Position numbers and translations under genes: made by a program. Shown here one piece after another: positions 1-10,267 of a stretch of DNA of 64,000 nt; the stretch's first letter is position 1, and every line of letters begins with the position of its first letter. The stretch covers positions 62,743,686 through 62,807,685 of the forward strand of contig OX392529.1 in NCBI GenBank assembly GCA_947623455.1, given 5' to 3'. This DNA is from Mimachlamys varia. Taxonomy: Eukaryota; Mollusca; Bivalvia; Pectinida; Pectinidae. Under the pieces are notes generated by a model. It searched no databases. It had not been told where the DNA came from and worked only from the letters and a program-made list of their open reading frames with translations.

Positions 1-258
1 ATTTAGCCATGTCTCAGTGAAGGATAATATAGTAAATTTGTTGAGTTCAGTATATAGTATATCAAGCTTTTGTTTGAGGCTTTGGACATTAAGATGGACA
101 AACGAATAGTTACTATCAGAACCAAACACGTCACTAACATTCGTAATTAAAGATGAATCGGATGAACTCAGGGATGATGGACCAGGATTTGGTTCAATGT
201 CACCAGACAATGCTAAATGCCACTGGATCAGAATAAAATATATAGAAAAAATACCCAT
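1..258 (-). CDS. Non-LTR retrotransposon ORF, 5' end, with 2A-like leader (partial)
   Basis: An open frame starts at the ATG complementary to 256-258 and runs 86 codons off the left edge without a stop. Residues 1-17 are hydrophobic and resemble a signal sequence. Residues 20-27 (178-201) read DIEPNPGP, matching the 2A ribosome-skipping consensus D-(V/I)-E-x-N-P-G-P. A Ser/Asp-rich linker follows. From about residue 50 the protein reads FVHLNVQSLKQKLD and later ETWLN, matching the start of the AP-type endonuclease domain of LINE ORF2 proteins. 2A motifs at this position are known in APE-type non-LTR elements of several marine invertebrates. The reverse transcriptase would lie beyond the left edge. 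No frame break is visible here, so this may be a fairly young copy. Confidence 0.75.
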   Translation of the reverse strand, partial: MGIFSIYFILIQWHLALSGDIEPNPGPSSLSSSDSSLITNVSDVFGSDSNYSFVHLNVQSLKQKLDILYTELNKFTILSFTETWLN

Positions 259-2927
259 AATGTCTACTGAACAATAGAAAATGTGATAAGCTGACTTACA
301 TTTGCAACATTTATGACTTGAAGAGATGCAAAGGCTAACATAGAATATAAAGAAGTATATAAGTAACAGCAATAGCCTTACACATAGCATGTCAAGAACG
401 GTCACGTAGATTACAAAGTTTGCAGACTGTACACAGTTGTTAAAGGCACCAGTTCGCGCACGATAAAGCGATAAACTAACAGTTTAAACTAAAGTTTACT
501 TCATGTGGCACTAACCGGCTTCCGTAGATTAGCCTCGAACGTTCTAAAATTTATTAGTTCGTACTGTCGCTATTTCTTCAACGATCATATGTAAAGTATA
601 TATATACAAACTGTATACATGATACATGTACTTTTTTATATAACGACACGTGTGCACATCCTTTGTGAAGTAGCATGTGTATACTAAATTATACAAATAT
701 ATCATGGGTGTCTGTGCAATAGTCCAGAATATTTGACCCTCGGTACTGGTAATCGACATAATGTTCTATTGCACGAGGCCGACACTCATGATATACTTGT
801 TTTATTACATAATCACTAAAACACACTTTGAATCACAGAAATGGTTTATCCTATTAAAATGTTTTAAATGATAATAGATCAATTTTATAATGGATCGCGT
901 GAACTATGGCATGTAAAAAAATAAAAAGGTAAATATTCGATTATCTGAGTAATAACAAAAATATCAATCCGTATTCATTGGCGACTCCAAATCTCAGCTT
1001 TCCTTTAGAAATCGCCATGCCTGTTAACGTTGTTGTCTGGCAGCATTATCTGACTGGCTTTGACGCTTGAAACGATAGGAAACGTCACACGGTGTTCAAT
1101 AGTTCGCACGTGACCGTGCAATAGTCATTTTAGCCGTGCAATAGTTCATTTCACTAGTAAATGGTTCAAAACATAGCTTATGCGTATAATTAAGGAAAAT
1201 GAAATGCCTTCAATATATAATAACATAGATTAGTGTGGAATAATAAATATTTCTGGATCAATTATAAACAGGAGTATAAATATGTATGCTGTATGTGTGT
1301 TATAGTTACGGGGAACATTTTTGCAACAAAAATGTAATAAACAGAATATCTAACAGTATGTTTAGTAAAACGAAATATATTCCACTAGTGCGGATTATAT
1401 TTCATATTTTTACTCATGCTAAATACATTGTTAGATATCCTCTACATATCATATTAATAATGCCATTAGGATGTTATTTGTGTTATAATGTTTATACTAC
1501 AGTAATCAGACGTCCGTCGATATATCTATCAGTTTCATGGAGAAAGGATTTCATCTTAAGAGAGAATTTTTTATTAAATATGATGTCGCATATTTAAAAA
1601 CAATAAACGTTATCGCTGTAGTGCTATTATTGCGATAAACGAACGGAAGAACTTATTGATTAATTCACAAACACTATTACATCGATGTAATTAGTTATTC
1701 AGTCCTTAGCGATCAAACTTGATAATTTTTCAGCTTCATATACGTATACTAGTCTTTCAGATACTGAATAGGTCAACATACATAGTGGTCAAATCCAAAT
1801 AATATCTGATATATACATGTGTAATACACACGTACACATTTAAATATGTGACACGTATTCACTTTGTCGGCGCTGGCTGAACTGCCTGATCGGAAGACAC
1901 TTCCATTATGAAGAAAATGCAAAAAGATACTTACTTTATAAGTAAAACAACGACTGTATGGTATTCTGCATAGAAACAGGACGGAAGGCAGTTTTTAATC
2001 AACAACGTATTATCGGGATTTTGAACGGGTATTCCCCGTACGAGATTCCCGGGGCTCCGTAAGGGTATATATATAGTAACTGATACATACATGTATATAC
2101 GCCCCGTAAAGTCTACAGTTAACGATTATTTTATTTCGTAAACACTTAATCGTGTTTTTATCGATCCTCTTTGGAAAAAACGTAAAATTAACTTTTTTCC
2201 GACTTAATTAAATGGTTACAGGCGAGTTTATATATGTGTGTGTGTGTTTTTTTATACGTTATTGAAAATAATAAGAAAAAAAATCAAGGTTAACATTATT
2301 CAAAATAAGTTTGTGAAAAGAGATCCAGTACTTTAAGTATTTTTCAATTATTGTCCAGAATAAAAGCTTGAGAATAGCCAGGCAATAGCATGTGAAAAGG
2401 AATACATGTTTATATATTATATTATTATTATTTAAATACTTGGAAAGTTAAAAACTTGTTCACATTAAATTACTGTTGATCGAGGTGCTACACCTTATCT
2501 TTAGACATGATGCTCAGCTTACCGGAATTACATACAATGTCGTCATTGATGTCTTATTTCTATTTAAACAAAAGACTTTCTTTTTATTTAGATTTTTTTT
2601 ACGAATATGTCTATATAAAAGCATATTTTCATGAGTTACATAACTGTGACACCGTCTGGTGAGACTCGCGACCAGTCACATTGAAGTGTGTATAATTATT
2701 ATCTCGGTGAAAATGCTCTTCAAAAGAGGTATTTTTAATTTTATGCAATCGAATTTGAAAATATAATAAATCTGAATATCAAATATGTAATTGGCATACC
2801 CGACATTGATTTGTGATTGATTAGATGATAGGCCGTAACACGCCGTGTCACAGTGACACCTGTATGACTCGGACTAAACGGTCCCAGATATATGCTTGTG
2901 GACATCAGTTTGGTATCCCCCCCCCCT
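259..2927. other. AT-rich DNA without a recognisable gene
   Basis: The first few hundred bases may include the 5' untranslated part of the retrotransposon at 1-258, but no boundary is visible. Open frames here (for example 1286-1597 plus) have AT-driven composition and no domain-like pattern. I see no tandem array or element end. Confidence 0.4.
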
Positions 2928-3157
2928 TAAAATGGTAGCTTAATGACGGAAATAGTATTTTATAACAATAAAATGCCTGATTTCAAAAGTGCATAATACA
3001 ATTTCCAATGTACATATAGCGTGCAGTAAGCCTATGAAATCTATGAATACTATACACGAGTAATTATAATGCACTTTTGAAATCAAGCATTCTATTGTTA
3101 TAAAATACTGTTTCCGTCTACTATTGTTATAAAATACTGTTTCCGTCTACTATTTTA
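2928..3157. mobile_element. Hairpin MITE with an internal arm duplication
   Basis: An arm at about 2944-2993 (GACGGAAATAGTATTTTATA onward) is repeated in inverse orientation at about 3069-3118. The last 29 bases of the right arm are then duplicated directly at 3119-3148. The outer ends (TAAAATGGTAG and CTACTATTTTA) continue the inverted repeat. There is no coding capacity. It is probably a non-autonomous DNA transposon; family and target duplication are not determined. Confidence 0.65.
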
Positions 3158-3382
3158 AATGAAATAATACCACATTCAAGTCCACAAACACATGTGACCG
3201 TAGGTCGGAAATTTTTCTCCGGAAGCTTCGACTTCCCTCCACCACAAAACTGGAAAAAAAAACATATATATAGATGTGAAGTGATAGAGAAAATATGTGC
3301 TTTGACCAAAATCGATCAGTATTGGCATATTTTGGTAATGAAATTGTAACCAGCCCGAGTAGAACCAATATCTGTTTCTTAA

Positions 3383-3600
3383 AGGCCCAATATACGTAAA
3401 TTCAGGAGGTTTGTCGAGATTCTGAAAATTTTTGAAAAAAAAAATCCAGTTGATATTCTTGTAAAATTAAGCCTAAAACGAAGTAAACCTGAGCGGTAAC
3501 TAACAAGAAACTATTGACAAAAAAACAAACAAAAAATCCAAAGAATTGAAAATAATTCAGGTGGGGCCCAAAATACCCAAAATCTAACGAACCTTTACCC
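3383..3600 (+). mobile_element. TTAA-flanked MITE, truncated copy
   Basis: This begins right after TTAA with AGGCCCAATATACG, the terminal repeat of the complete copy at 9912-10263. The two stay recognisably similar through a GATTCTGAAAA block, AAGCCTAAAACGAAGTAAA and AATTCAGGTGGGGCC. No matching right terminal repeat is found, so the end coordinate is approximate. Confidence 0.6.
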
Positions 3601-3775
3601 AGCCAAGGTGCAAAAGTACAAATGGTTTAAGTCAGTGGTTTAACTTTTCTAAAATCAACATTGCTATATAACTGATAAACGACTGGAACCATCAATACAA
3701 CCCTGGTTTAGATAGGAATTGCTGTAGAAGACATCATTATATATTATATGACTCGCCGGAACGATACGCGATACT

Positions 3776-3864
3776 GTAGCCAGAGTATCATCTTTCTCCG
3801 ACACCAGACATTTTTCTGTCAAAATGTCTAAGTTTGGTGTTAGGACCAGAGGAAACTTGGGCTA
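3776..3864. mobile_element. Tiny hairpin MITE, copy 1
   Basis: An 89-bp stretch related to the 99-bp insert at 26064-26162. Shared blocks are GACACC, CTGTCAAAATGT, TGGTGTTAGG-CCAGAGG and a terminal GGGCTAG. The interior is nearly self-complementary (ACACCAGACATTTT against AAAATGTCTAAGTTTGGTGT). The left end is diverged and no target duplication is clear in this copy. Confidence 0.5.
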
Positions 3865-3892
3865 GCGATACCGGAGAACCCATTTGTCGATT

Positions 3893-4285
3893 TTCGGAGA
3901 TCGGTACGTGTCTTTAAGACCAGTTCTTGTTGTGATTTCCTCGATTTTGCCTCTTTGAGATCATTTCTTGTTGATCTCCTCGATGTAGACTCCTTGAGAT
4001 CACTTCCTGTTGTGATTTCCCGGATGTTGATTCTTTGAGATCGGTTCCTGTTTTGATTTCCCGGATGTTGATTCTTTGAGATCACTTCCTGTTGTGATTT
4101 CCCGGATGTTGATTCTTTGAGATCACTTCCTGTTGTGATTTCTCGGATGTTGATTCTTTGCGATCGGTTCCTTTTTTGATTTCCCGGACGCTGGCTCTTT
4201 GAGATGTTGACTCTTTCAGACTCCTTCCTGTTGTGGTCCCCTTGATTTTGACCCTCTGAGATCAGTTCCTGTTGTGAGATCTAAA
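3893..4285. repeat. 41-bp minisatellite, about 9 units
   Basis: The unit contains TTCCTGTTGTGATTTCCCGG followed by ATGTTGATTCTTTGAGATC, with a 41-bp period in the central units and more divergence at the edges. It abuts a Penelope-like fragment on its right. A minus-strand 81-codon frame across it is a by-product of the repeat. Confidence 0.85.
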
Positions 4286-4399
4286 GACAGATTCGTAATA
4301 TGTCCTTTGTCTGTTTAGCATGAAGATAAAGTACGAATGATATAATTCCTGATTGACACTATATATTTTTGTTAAGTTTGGAGGAAATATTGTTCAGTA

Positions 4400-4845
4400 A
4401 ACTGTTGACATTCGTACGGGAGCAATCTGTGCCCACTCTTAGCTGACTTGATTTTGTTTTTATAAGAGGTTGAATATGTTGAGGATCTTACTTAAATTTG
4501 ACAGTATCAGGATAGATGACAAAAAACTTGCTAAATCTTTCATTTTCAGGCATATAAACGATGTGTTATTGTCCATAAACAACAAGAAGTTTGCTGACCT
4601 TGTCGATTGTATATACCTTCCTAAACTTGAAATCAAGGATACAACAGACTCTTCTACACCAGCTGCTTACCTCGATTTTTACTTTAACTGTGAAAAACAT
4701 GGACAGCTTACTACTAAGCTATACCATAAATGTGACGATTTTGACCGTTGGACCTTTCCATTTCTTGATAGAAGCATTCCATAAAAATAGAGATTTACGT
4801 GATAGATGTCGGCTGCTGACGAACAAATAAATTGTGATGATATCA
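4400..4845 (+). pseudogene. Penelope-like reverse transcriptase fragment (broken)
   Basis: The best frame, 4470-4784 (104 codons), carries the region downstream of the catalytic palm: KKLAKSF, then the YIDD box changed to HINDV, then LEIKDTTDS and AAYLDF. The matching copy at 17.5-19.1 kb keeps YIDD. The frame breaks at about 4784 and a second frame continues with RDLRDRCRLLTNK. A degraded trace of the MGTNCAPLLAD motif lies at 4405-4440. The Y-to-H and first D-to-N changes alone would abolish catalysis. It is assigned to Penelope-like elements from the motif set of the longer copy. Confidence 0.65.
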
Positions 4846-4849
4846 AAAC

Positions 4850-5095
4850 TTTTACAAAATCATAATCCGAACTCAAAATCGATTAAACTAGAGGTAAAAT
4901 ATGAACAAAGGAAAGATTAATATGGAGAACCTTGTGAAATTACCGGATACTAAGATCAGATGTTTCAGAAAAGTAAGCGTCTTCTGCTTCATCGACGACC
5001 TCCAACATGTCAATATTGGCCACATGGTCACATCCAAATAAATATCATAGCTTTAAAATGAGAACTGATATCACACAAAGTACACATACCAATGA
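4850..5095 (-). pseudogene. Penelope-like 3' tail fragment, inverted
   Basis: Reads on the minus strand as the conserved tail of the element family. The marker AATCGATTTTGAGTTCGGAT (complement at 4866-4885), the AAGCAGAAGACGCTTAC block and the region of CTCATTGGTATGTG are all present. It lies head to head with the plus-strand tail that follows, so 4.85-5.44 kb is an imperfect inverted pair. Confidence 0.65.
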
Positions 5096-5440
5096 GCATA
5101 AATGCAGGTTGATGAAGACATGTGTTATGGTCGCCATCTTAGTCTCATTAAGAGGTATTCTGTATCTTGATATGATATGAAGGTGAACGTTTTTTTAATA
5201 TGCTCATAAGTATGCCTACTTGTTGTGATTGAGACATGGCGGATATCGTCGATGAAGCAAAAGACGCTTACTCTTCCGGGACACCTTTGTCTTATTATCT
5301 TGTCCTTTTTTCAAGGGTCTCCATGTGAATCTTTCTTTGTTCATATTTTGCCCCTAGTTAAACCGGTTTGTGCTCGGAGTTCGGCTTGTTGACGATTCGG
5401 TATTCTCTGATTTTATTCCCCCATTGCCTTAACTCCTGTC
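5096..5440 (+). pseudogene. Penelope-like 3' tail fragment
   Basis: Tail markers in order: ATGCAGGTTGATGAAGACA, TGGTCGCCATCTTAGTCTCA, GATATGAAGGTGAACGTT, GATGAAGCAAAAGACGCTTA and TTGACGATTCGGTATTCTCT. Multiple stops; no usable frame. Confidence 0.65.
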
Positions 5441-5449
5441 GCATTTGAT

Positions 5450-6070
5450 TCGATATTCTAGGGCTTGCTCTAAATATCGTGATTTTCGTGATCGATGTCG
5501 ACTGCTGACGAACAAACTAACAACACAGGGATTCGAAAGATGCAGGTTGATCGGAGCTATGGGCTAAGTTTTATGGTCGACATCTTTGTCTCATTGAGAA
5601 ATATTCTGTATCTTTAAGTGATATGAAGATGGACGTTTTTGAGTTTGTTCATTAGTGTGTTTACTTGTTGTGATTGACAATAATACTCGGTTCTCATTTT
5701 GAAAACTGGATGTTTACATGGATGTGACAAAGATTTACATGGCGGGTGTCGTCGTTGAAGCAGAAGACGCTTACTTTTCTGGAACACCTGGCCCCAGGAT
5801 CATGAAACAATCTTAGACTTAAGATTGTGTTTAGCCAATCATGTATGATGTTGCTTTTTGAAACGTTAATCGTGATTGGCTAAGTAAAAACTTAAGACAA
5901 ATTTAGACTTAGATTGTTTCATGATCCTGGGGTCAGGTCTTATTCTCTTGATCTTTTACAAGGGTCTCCATGTGGATCTTTCCCTTGTTCCTATTTTGCC
6001 CCTGGTTTAATCGATTTTGAGTTTGGATTATGATTTTGTTAACGTTTCGGTATTCTCTAATTTATCTTAA
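5450..6070 (+). pseudogene. Penelope-like 3' fragment interrupted by a MITE
   Basis: Starts with a block translating roughly as RDRCRLLTNKL and continues through the usual tail to TTGTTAACGTTTCGGTATTC. It is interrupted at 5792-5932 by a hairpin element; removing that restores the order seen in other copies (GGAACACCTG next to GTCTTATTCTC). Confidence 0.7.
5792..5932. mobile_element. 141-bp hairpin MITE inside a retroelement tail
   Basis: The ends are perfect inverted repeats beginning CCCCAGGATCATGAAACAAT and remain complementary for about 50 bp with small interruptions (ACTTAAGATTG / TAGCCAATCA against TGATTGGCTAA / CTTAAGAC). The surrounding sequence is a Penelope-like tail, so the insertion point is known by comparison with other copies. 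The target duplication is short or ambiguous. Confidence 0.8.
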
Positions 6071-7304
6071 CTGATTCTATTATCTTACTTGTTCACTTTA
6101 GGAGAGATTTTTCTGGAACTTTAATCTCATACACCGTGTTAACTAGGTCACTGTCATACTAAGCATGGTCGACATTTTCACTTGATTGAATTCTACTTCC
6201 TCTTTCATTTTAAAACGTATTTTTTTAAATAACGGATTGATAACCGTTTGTGGTTTTCAATTCCGACAATAATAACTCAGTATTATGATATCATATAACA
6301 AATGGTCGTTATACGTTGGCTAAAGTAGTCAAAACAGTTTTGTAACGAAGCCTCTATATTTTGTTTTTCTTTTGATATGTAAATGTCTATTTAAGTGAAA
6401 AATTAGAACGTGGAAATCTGTGGTAATTCCCCTTTGAATATCCAAAGGGGCCGTCGGGGTATATGGTATACGTTTTAACAGCATAATAGGTAATATGGAC
6501 GAATTTACTTGTACCCAGTTTATATGATAAATAAGTCATCTCTTTTCGTACATGATGTATCGTTTGGAAACCTCTTTTGGGAATATTCGTCTTTACTTAG
6601 TTATATTTCATCAGTCGGGTGTAAAGATTTAGGGGCGTGGCCATAGTTTCGTTTTGTAGGGGGGCGGGGTTACATGTTTATTTAGAAACACCTACTCATT
6701 TTATTATGAACAGCAGGTCATCTGAGACTGAGGCTTAGGTACACATGTCTACTAGTCTTGTTGTACAATGTAGGTATTTCAGACTGGTGTGTTTACTACA
6801 GCTCTCTAATATTAGCTTAGATTTCGAATATTTCCTTAACTTAGGAACGAGTCTGAAAATGTTTTGTGTGCGAGTTTTGGGGCTTATTGAAAAATTTAAC
6901 TATCGTTTATATGGGATCCATAAGTTATTTCAATTTGAATATTGCAATGCAAATATTGTGCCTGAGAATATGGCCGGGCAGGTAAATCTACCTCCCCTCA
7001 AATATACTTGACCTAAACTCATTCCGTACGACAAATAAGGAAGTATTCAATAGTCTCAATAAAACCCACATAAGATTCAAAATAAACTATTGTAGTTGTT
7101 TACGATATACATGCCCTACTGTATACGATTATAACATCTTTTGAAGTATGCAGAATATATAATTTTGATATTTTTTTTTCTGTTGCTACATGCTTTTCTG
7201 ATCGATAAAGAATTATTCAGACACTAAATTCAAATAGTAAGATATTCCTTTGTTGTTAACATTACAGCATCAAGATTGTTAGATATTTTTTGTCACACAT
7301 AGAG
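6071..7304. other. No gene recognised
   Basis: AT-rich single-copy-looking DNA with a short G-rich tract (about 6632-6672). The 88-codon plus frame at 6745-7011 has no recognisable domain and no splice context I can support. Confidence 0.4.
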
Positions 7305-7675
7305 TCTGGAGATGCAGGTTGATCAGAACTATGGGCAAGTTTTATGGTCGACATCTTTGTCTCATTGAGAAATATTTTGTATCATTGTGTGATATGAAGA
7401 TGAGTGTTTTTGAGTATGCTCATTTGTGTGCTAACTTGTTGTGATCGCTTATCATTTTTAGGATTGGACGTTTACTTGTATATTTCTAAGATTTACGAGG
7501 CGGGTGTCATCGATGAAGCATAAGACGCTTACTCCTCAGAAAACCTGATCTTATTCTCTTGTATTTTAAAAAGGTCTCCATGTAAATCTTTCCTTTTTTC
7601 ACATTTTGCCCCTTGTTTAATCGATTTTTAGTTCGGATTAGGGTTTTGTTGACGCTTCGGTATTGTTAATTTTTT
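7305..7675 (+). pseudogene. Penelope-like 3' tail fragment
   Basis: Contains GATGCAGGTTGATCAGAACT, TGGTCGACATCTTTGTCTCA, the ATGAAGCATAAGACGCTTAC block and AATCGATTTTTAGTTCGGAT, then ends in GACGCTTCGGTATTGTTAAT. The next mobile element begins within about 10 bases. Confidence 0.65.
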
Positions 7676-7679
7676 TCTT

Positions 7680-8117
7680 TGTAGACGGCGAGTCTACATC
7701 CCATCCTAATGGCCTCTAGGAGCGAGGCCCAGTAGGGGCAAATATAACAATTTCTGTAAAATCCTGCTTCTTCTGTAGGAATGAAAGGTTTGTTTTTATA
7801 AATGGTCTAAAACTTCCTTGGGTGAAGAGATACAATTTTGTATAAATGGTAGATCTGATCACAAAGGGGACTGAGGGGCGGGGTCAAATAGGAAAATAAA
7901 GCAAGTTCCTCTTTAAAACCCGTTTTTCATTAGTATATTTCATATTCGGTCAGAAGTTCCTTGGATAAAGAGAACTACATTTGTCCCTTAGAGAACCGTT
8001 GGGGTCAACTTGGTGAAATTGAGGAAAATATTACAGGATATTGTCCAAATTTGTCCATGATTGTTTTTCATACAACTGTATTCAGGTGAGCGATACAGGC
8101 CCTCTGGCCCTTTTGTT
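7680..8117 (+). mobile_element. Hairpin-ended non-autonomous repeat, short form
   Basis: The 5' end is a small hairpin (TAGACGGCGAGTCTA). The 3' end is CAGGTGAGCGATACAGGCCC followed by TCTGGCCCTTTTGTT, a GGCC hairpin plus T-rich end. The element at 48296-49667 has the same architecture, and a decayed 3' end lies at 60700-60745. It also shares a GGGGCGGGGTCAAA-type motif with that element. Class unknown; a subterminal 3' hairpin recalls Helitrons, but the terminal CTRR is absent. Confidence 0.6.
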
Positions 8118-8940
8118 AACTTTCACTAAGGAACGGAATGAGTAAACATGCTACCCATCTCCTGAATTAATTAGGACGTATCATATAATAGTTTATGCAT
8201 TTAACATTGATTTCAATATGAAAATGATATTGGAATTCTACTATTATTGCGCAATTTACTATAATATATAACGTTCATTAAGAAACCACCAATAACCTGT
8301 GTATATAACATGACTGACTGTGTTCCTTGAGTAGATATTTGAATCTGAATTACAATTATCACGTGGGGAAAATAAGAATAACAGTCATGTTTCACTGGTC
8401 CTGGCCAGAAGCGGAACAATAATAGATAAATGGACACTTGATATTAATGATTTCTTTCCGGTGTTAGTTGCCACTCCTACAATCTTAGTTGAGTGAGCGA
8501 TAAAACAAATTAGCCATTAATCGTGTTATCTCATGTGGAAAAACAAATTAAACACAAACAAATTCACGAGATGTGTTACTACTGTTGCTTTCTAATCAAA
8601 TATTCATTTACAGACCAGGAATTAATTCTGCGAAAAAAATTAATATGAAATACATATAAATGATATTCCACAGGCGACATACAGTGTCCATTGTTGTTTT
8701 TACGTTCATTTGTTGGCATAGTTATATCTATTTATACTAGTATCGCTTTACTTATTAAAAACTGGAGGCACCTTTAGTCCAAATGAAACATTTGAAAATC
8801 GTAATAGCCAGAGTTGTGGCTTCATGACCAACTCACGAAAAAAGACAAGTAATTATATATCGGAAGTTTACCATTTTCGAGTTTGCGCTTTTCGAGACAA
8901 ATGAATGTGTTTATTGTCATTAACGTAAACAGTTGTTTAT
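8118..8940. other. No gene recognised
   Basis: AT-rich DNA. The minus-strand frame at 8213-8437 shows no domain-like pattern. No element ends or arrays seen. Confidence 0.4.
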
Positions 8941-9590
8941 TAGACTGGAATCACAAGGAACGGTAACACACAACACGATAATGTCAAGTTAGGCAGATTA
9001 AAGACCCATCTCCTGTGTCTGGAACTGATAACAATCCTGGCCTCATTATTACGACATGATCGCCAGAATGCGCCATGTTTGGCTGATATCTTTAATACAC
9101 AGGATGCGATGGACTTGTTCGCTAACACACGGATAGCGCCGTCTGTGGGGGATCGTCCCCTCGTTAAAGACAGGCATACTTATCGTGGACAAATTGTTCC
9201 GCGAACAGATTAGTCTTATCAAAGTAAATGAAGTCTATATTAGAGCGCGGTGTAATCACGGTTCGATGACTCGGCCCAGTCTGTGTGTAATCGCCGAGAT
9301 ATGACTGTTATCATTTGTAAGTTGAAAGAAATAATTGATTAGTTATGTGATGTTTTACTATGAATGCCAATCGAAGCCTCCGCTAATTGGTGTTCGTGTT
9401 GGTGTAGGTTGGCCACACAGGAGAACGGGCTAATGACAAGATTTGTTGATGTGGGCGTCTCGCTTAAACACGACGTTGACATTCTATTAATGAACCCATT
9501 TACGGCTTCAAATATCAATGTACATCAAAGTACGATATTCCATTCATCTTCACCATACAAAACTGTCAGCTTTTACTTGAAATAAAGGGC
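8941..9590 (+). other. G+C-richer island with open frame, unidentified
   Basis: This block is visibly richer in G+C than its flanks. After a splice-acceptor-like TTGTTTATTAG ending near 8943, the plus strand stays open for about 90 codons to a TAG near 9213, ending HTYRGQIVPRTD. Only one internal ATG lies in this frame, late. The opposite strand is also open for 62 codons, so coding is not proven. A hairpin GGGGGATCGTCCCC lies inside. It could be a terminal exon, a conserved non-coding element or an old element fragment. Confidence 0.2.
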
Positions 9591-9911
9591 GAAATAAAAC
9601 TGGCTAGTCAGACAACAAACAATGCGAACAGCACTGTACTATCTGATTATCGGCGATACATTGAACAATATGAAACATTTTTCAATGAATCCAATGTTTA
9701 AAACAAAAACAACCATAATAATCAAACTTGCCCAAATTAATTAATATATACAGTAGCACCTGTTGACAAGGGATCTATTAACGTTCAACAAGCCCCCTAA
9801 AGGATGCAGTAGCCACCCCTAACCCCCGAAATGAATCTTATTCAAAATTGGAACTTGAAAGTGTTAATCAATTACATATCGACCTTGATATACTTTAAAA
9901 TAGAGCATTAA

Positions 9912-10263
9912 AGTCCAATATACTTAACTTCAAGAATTTTTTGGGATTCTGAAAAATTATGAAAAAACAATCCAGTTGATAACCACGCAAAAATAAGCCT
10001 AAAACGAAGTAAATCTGAGCGGTTATTAATAAGAAACTTTTGACAAAAAAAATCAAAAGAATTGAAAATAATGCAGGTGGGGCCAAAGAAGACAGTTCGA
10101 AATGGACGCGTGTTTACAAATACCATGTTTCAACTGCTGCTGTACTGGTAACGGCGAAGGAATCCATCTTGAATATTGCTTATATCAGTCAATCTTAACT
10201 AAATTTACAAATATAATAAGTTATTAGGCTTGATTTTCGCCGAAAGTTACGTATATTGGGCCT
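9912..10263. mobile_element. 352-bp MITE with TTAA target duplication
   Basis: Terminal inverted repeats AGTCCAATATAC (left) and GTATATTGGGCCT (right) are flanked on both sides by TTAA (9908-9911 and 10264-10267). TTAA targets with short terminal repeats are typical of piggyBac-type transposition, so a piggyBac-mobilised MITE is inferred. The truncated copy at 3383 shares its left half. There is no coding capacity. Confidence 0.75.
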
Positions 10264-10267
10264 TTAA

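Noticed and set aside
1286..1597. 103-codon plus-strand ORF as a gene
   Set aside because: Composition is that of AT-rich random sequence (many I, Y, F, N), with no domain, signal peptide or splice context.
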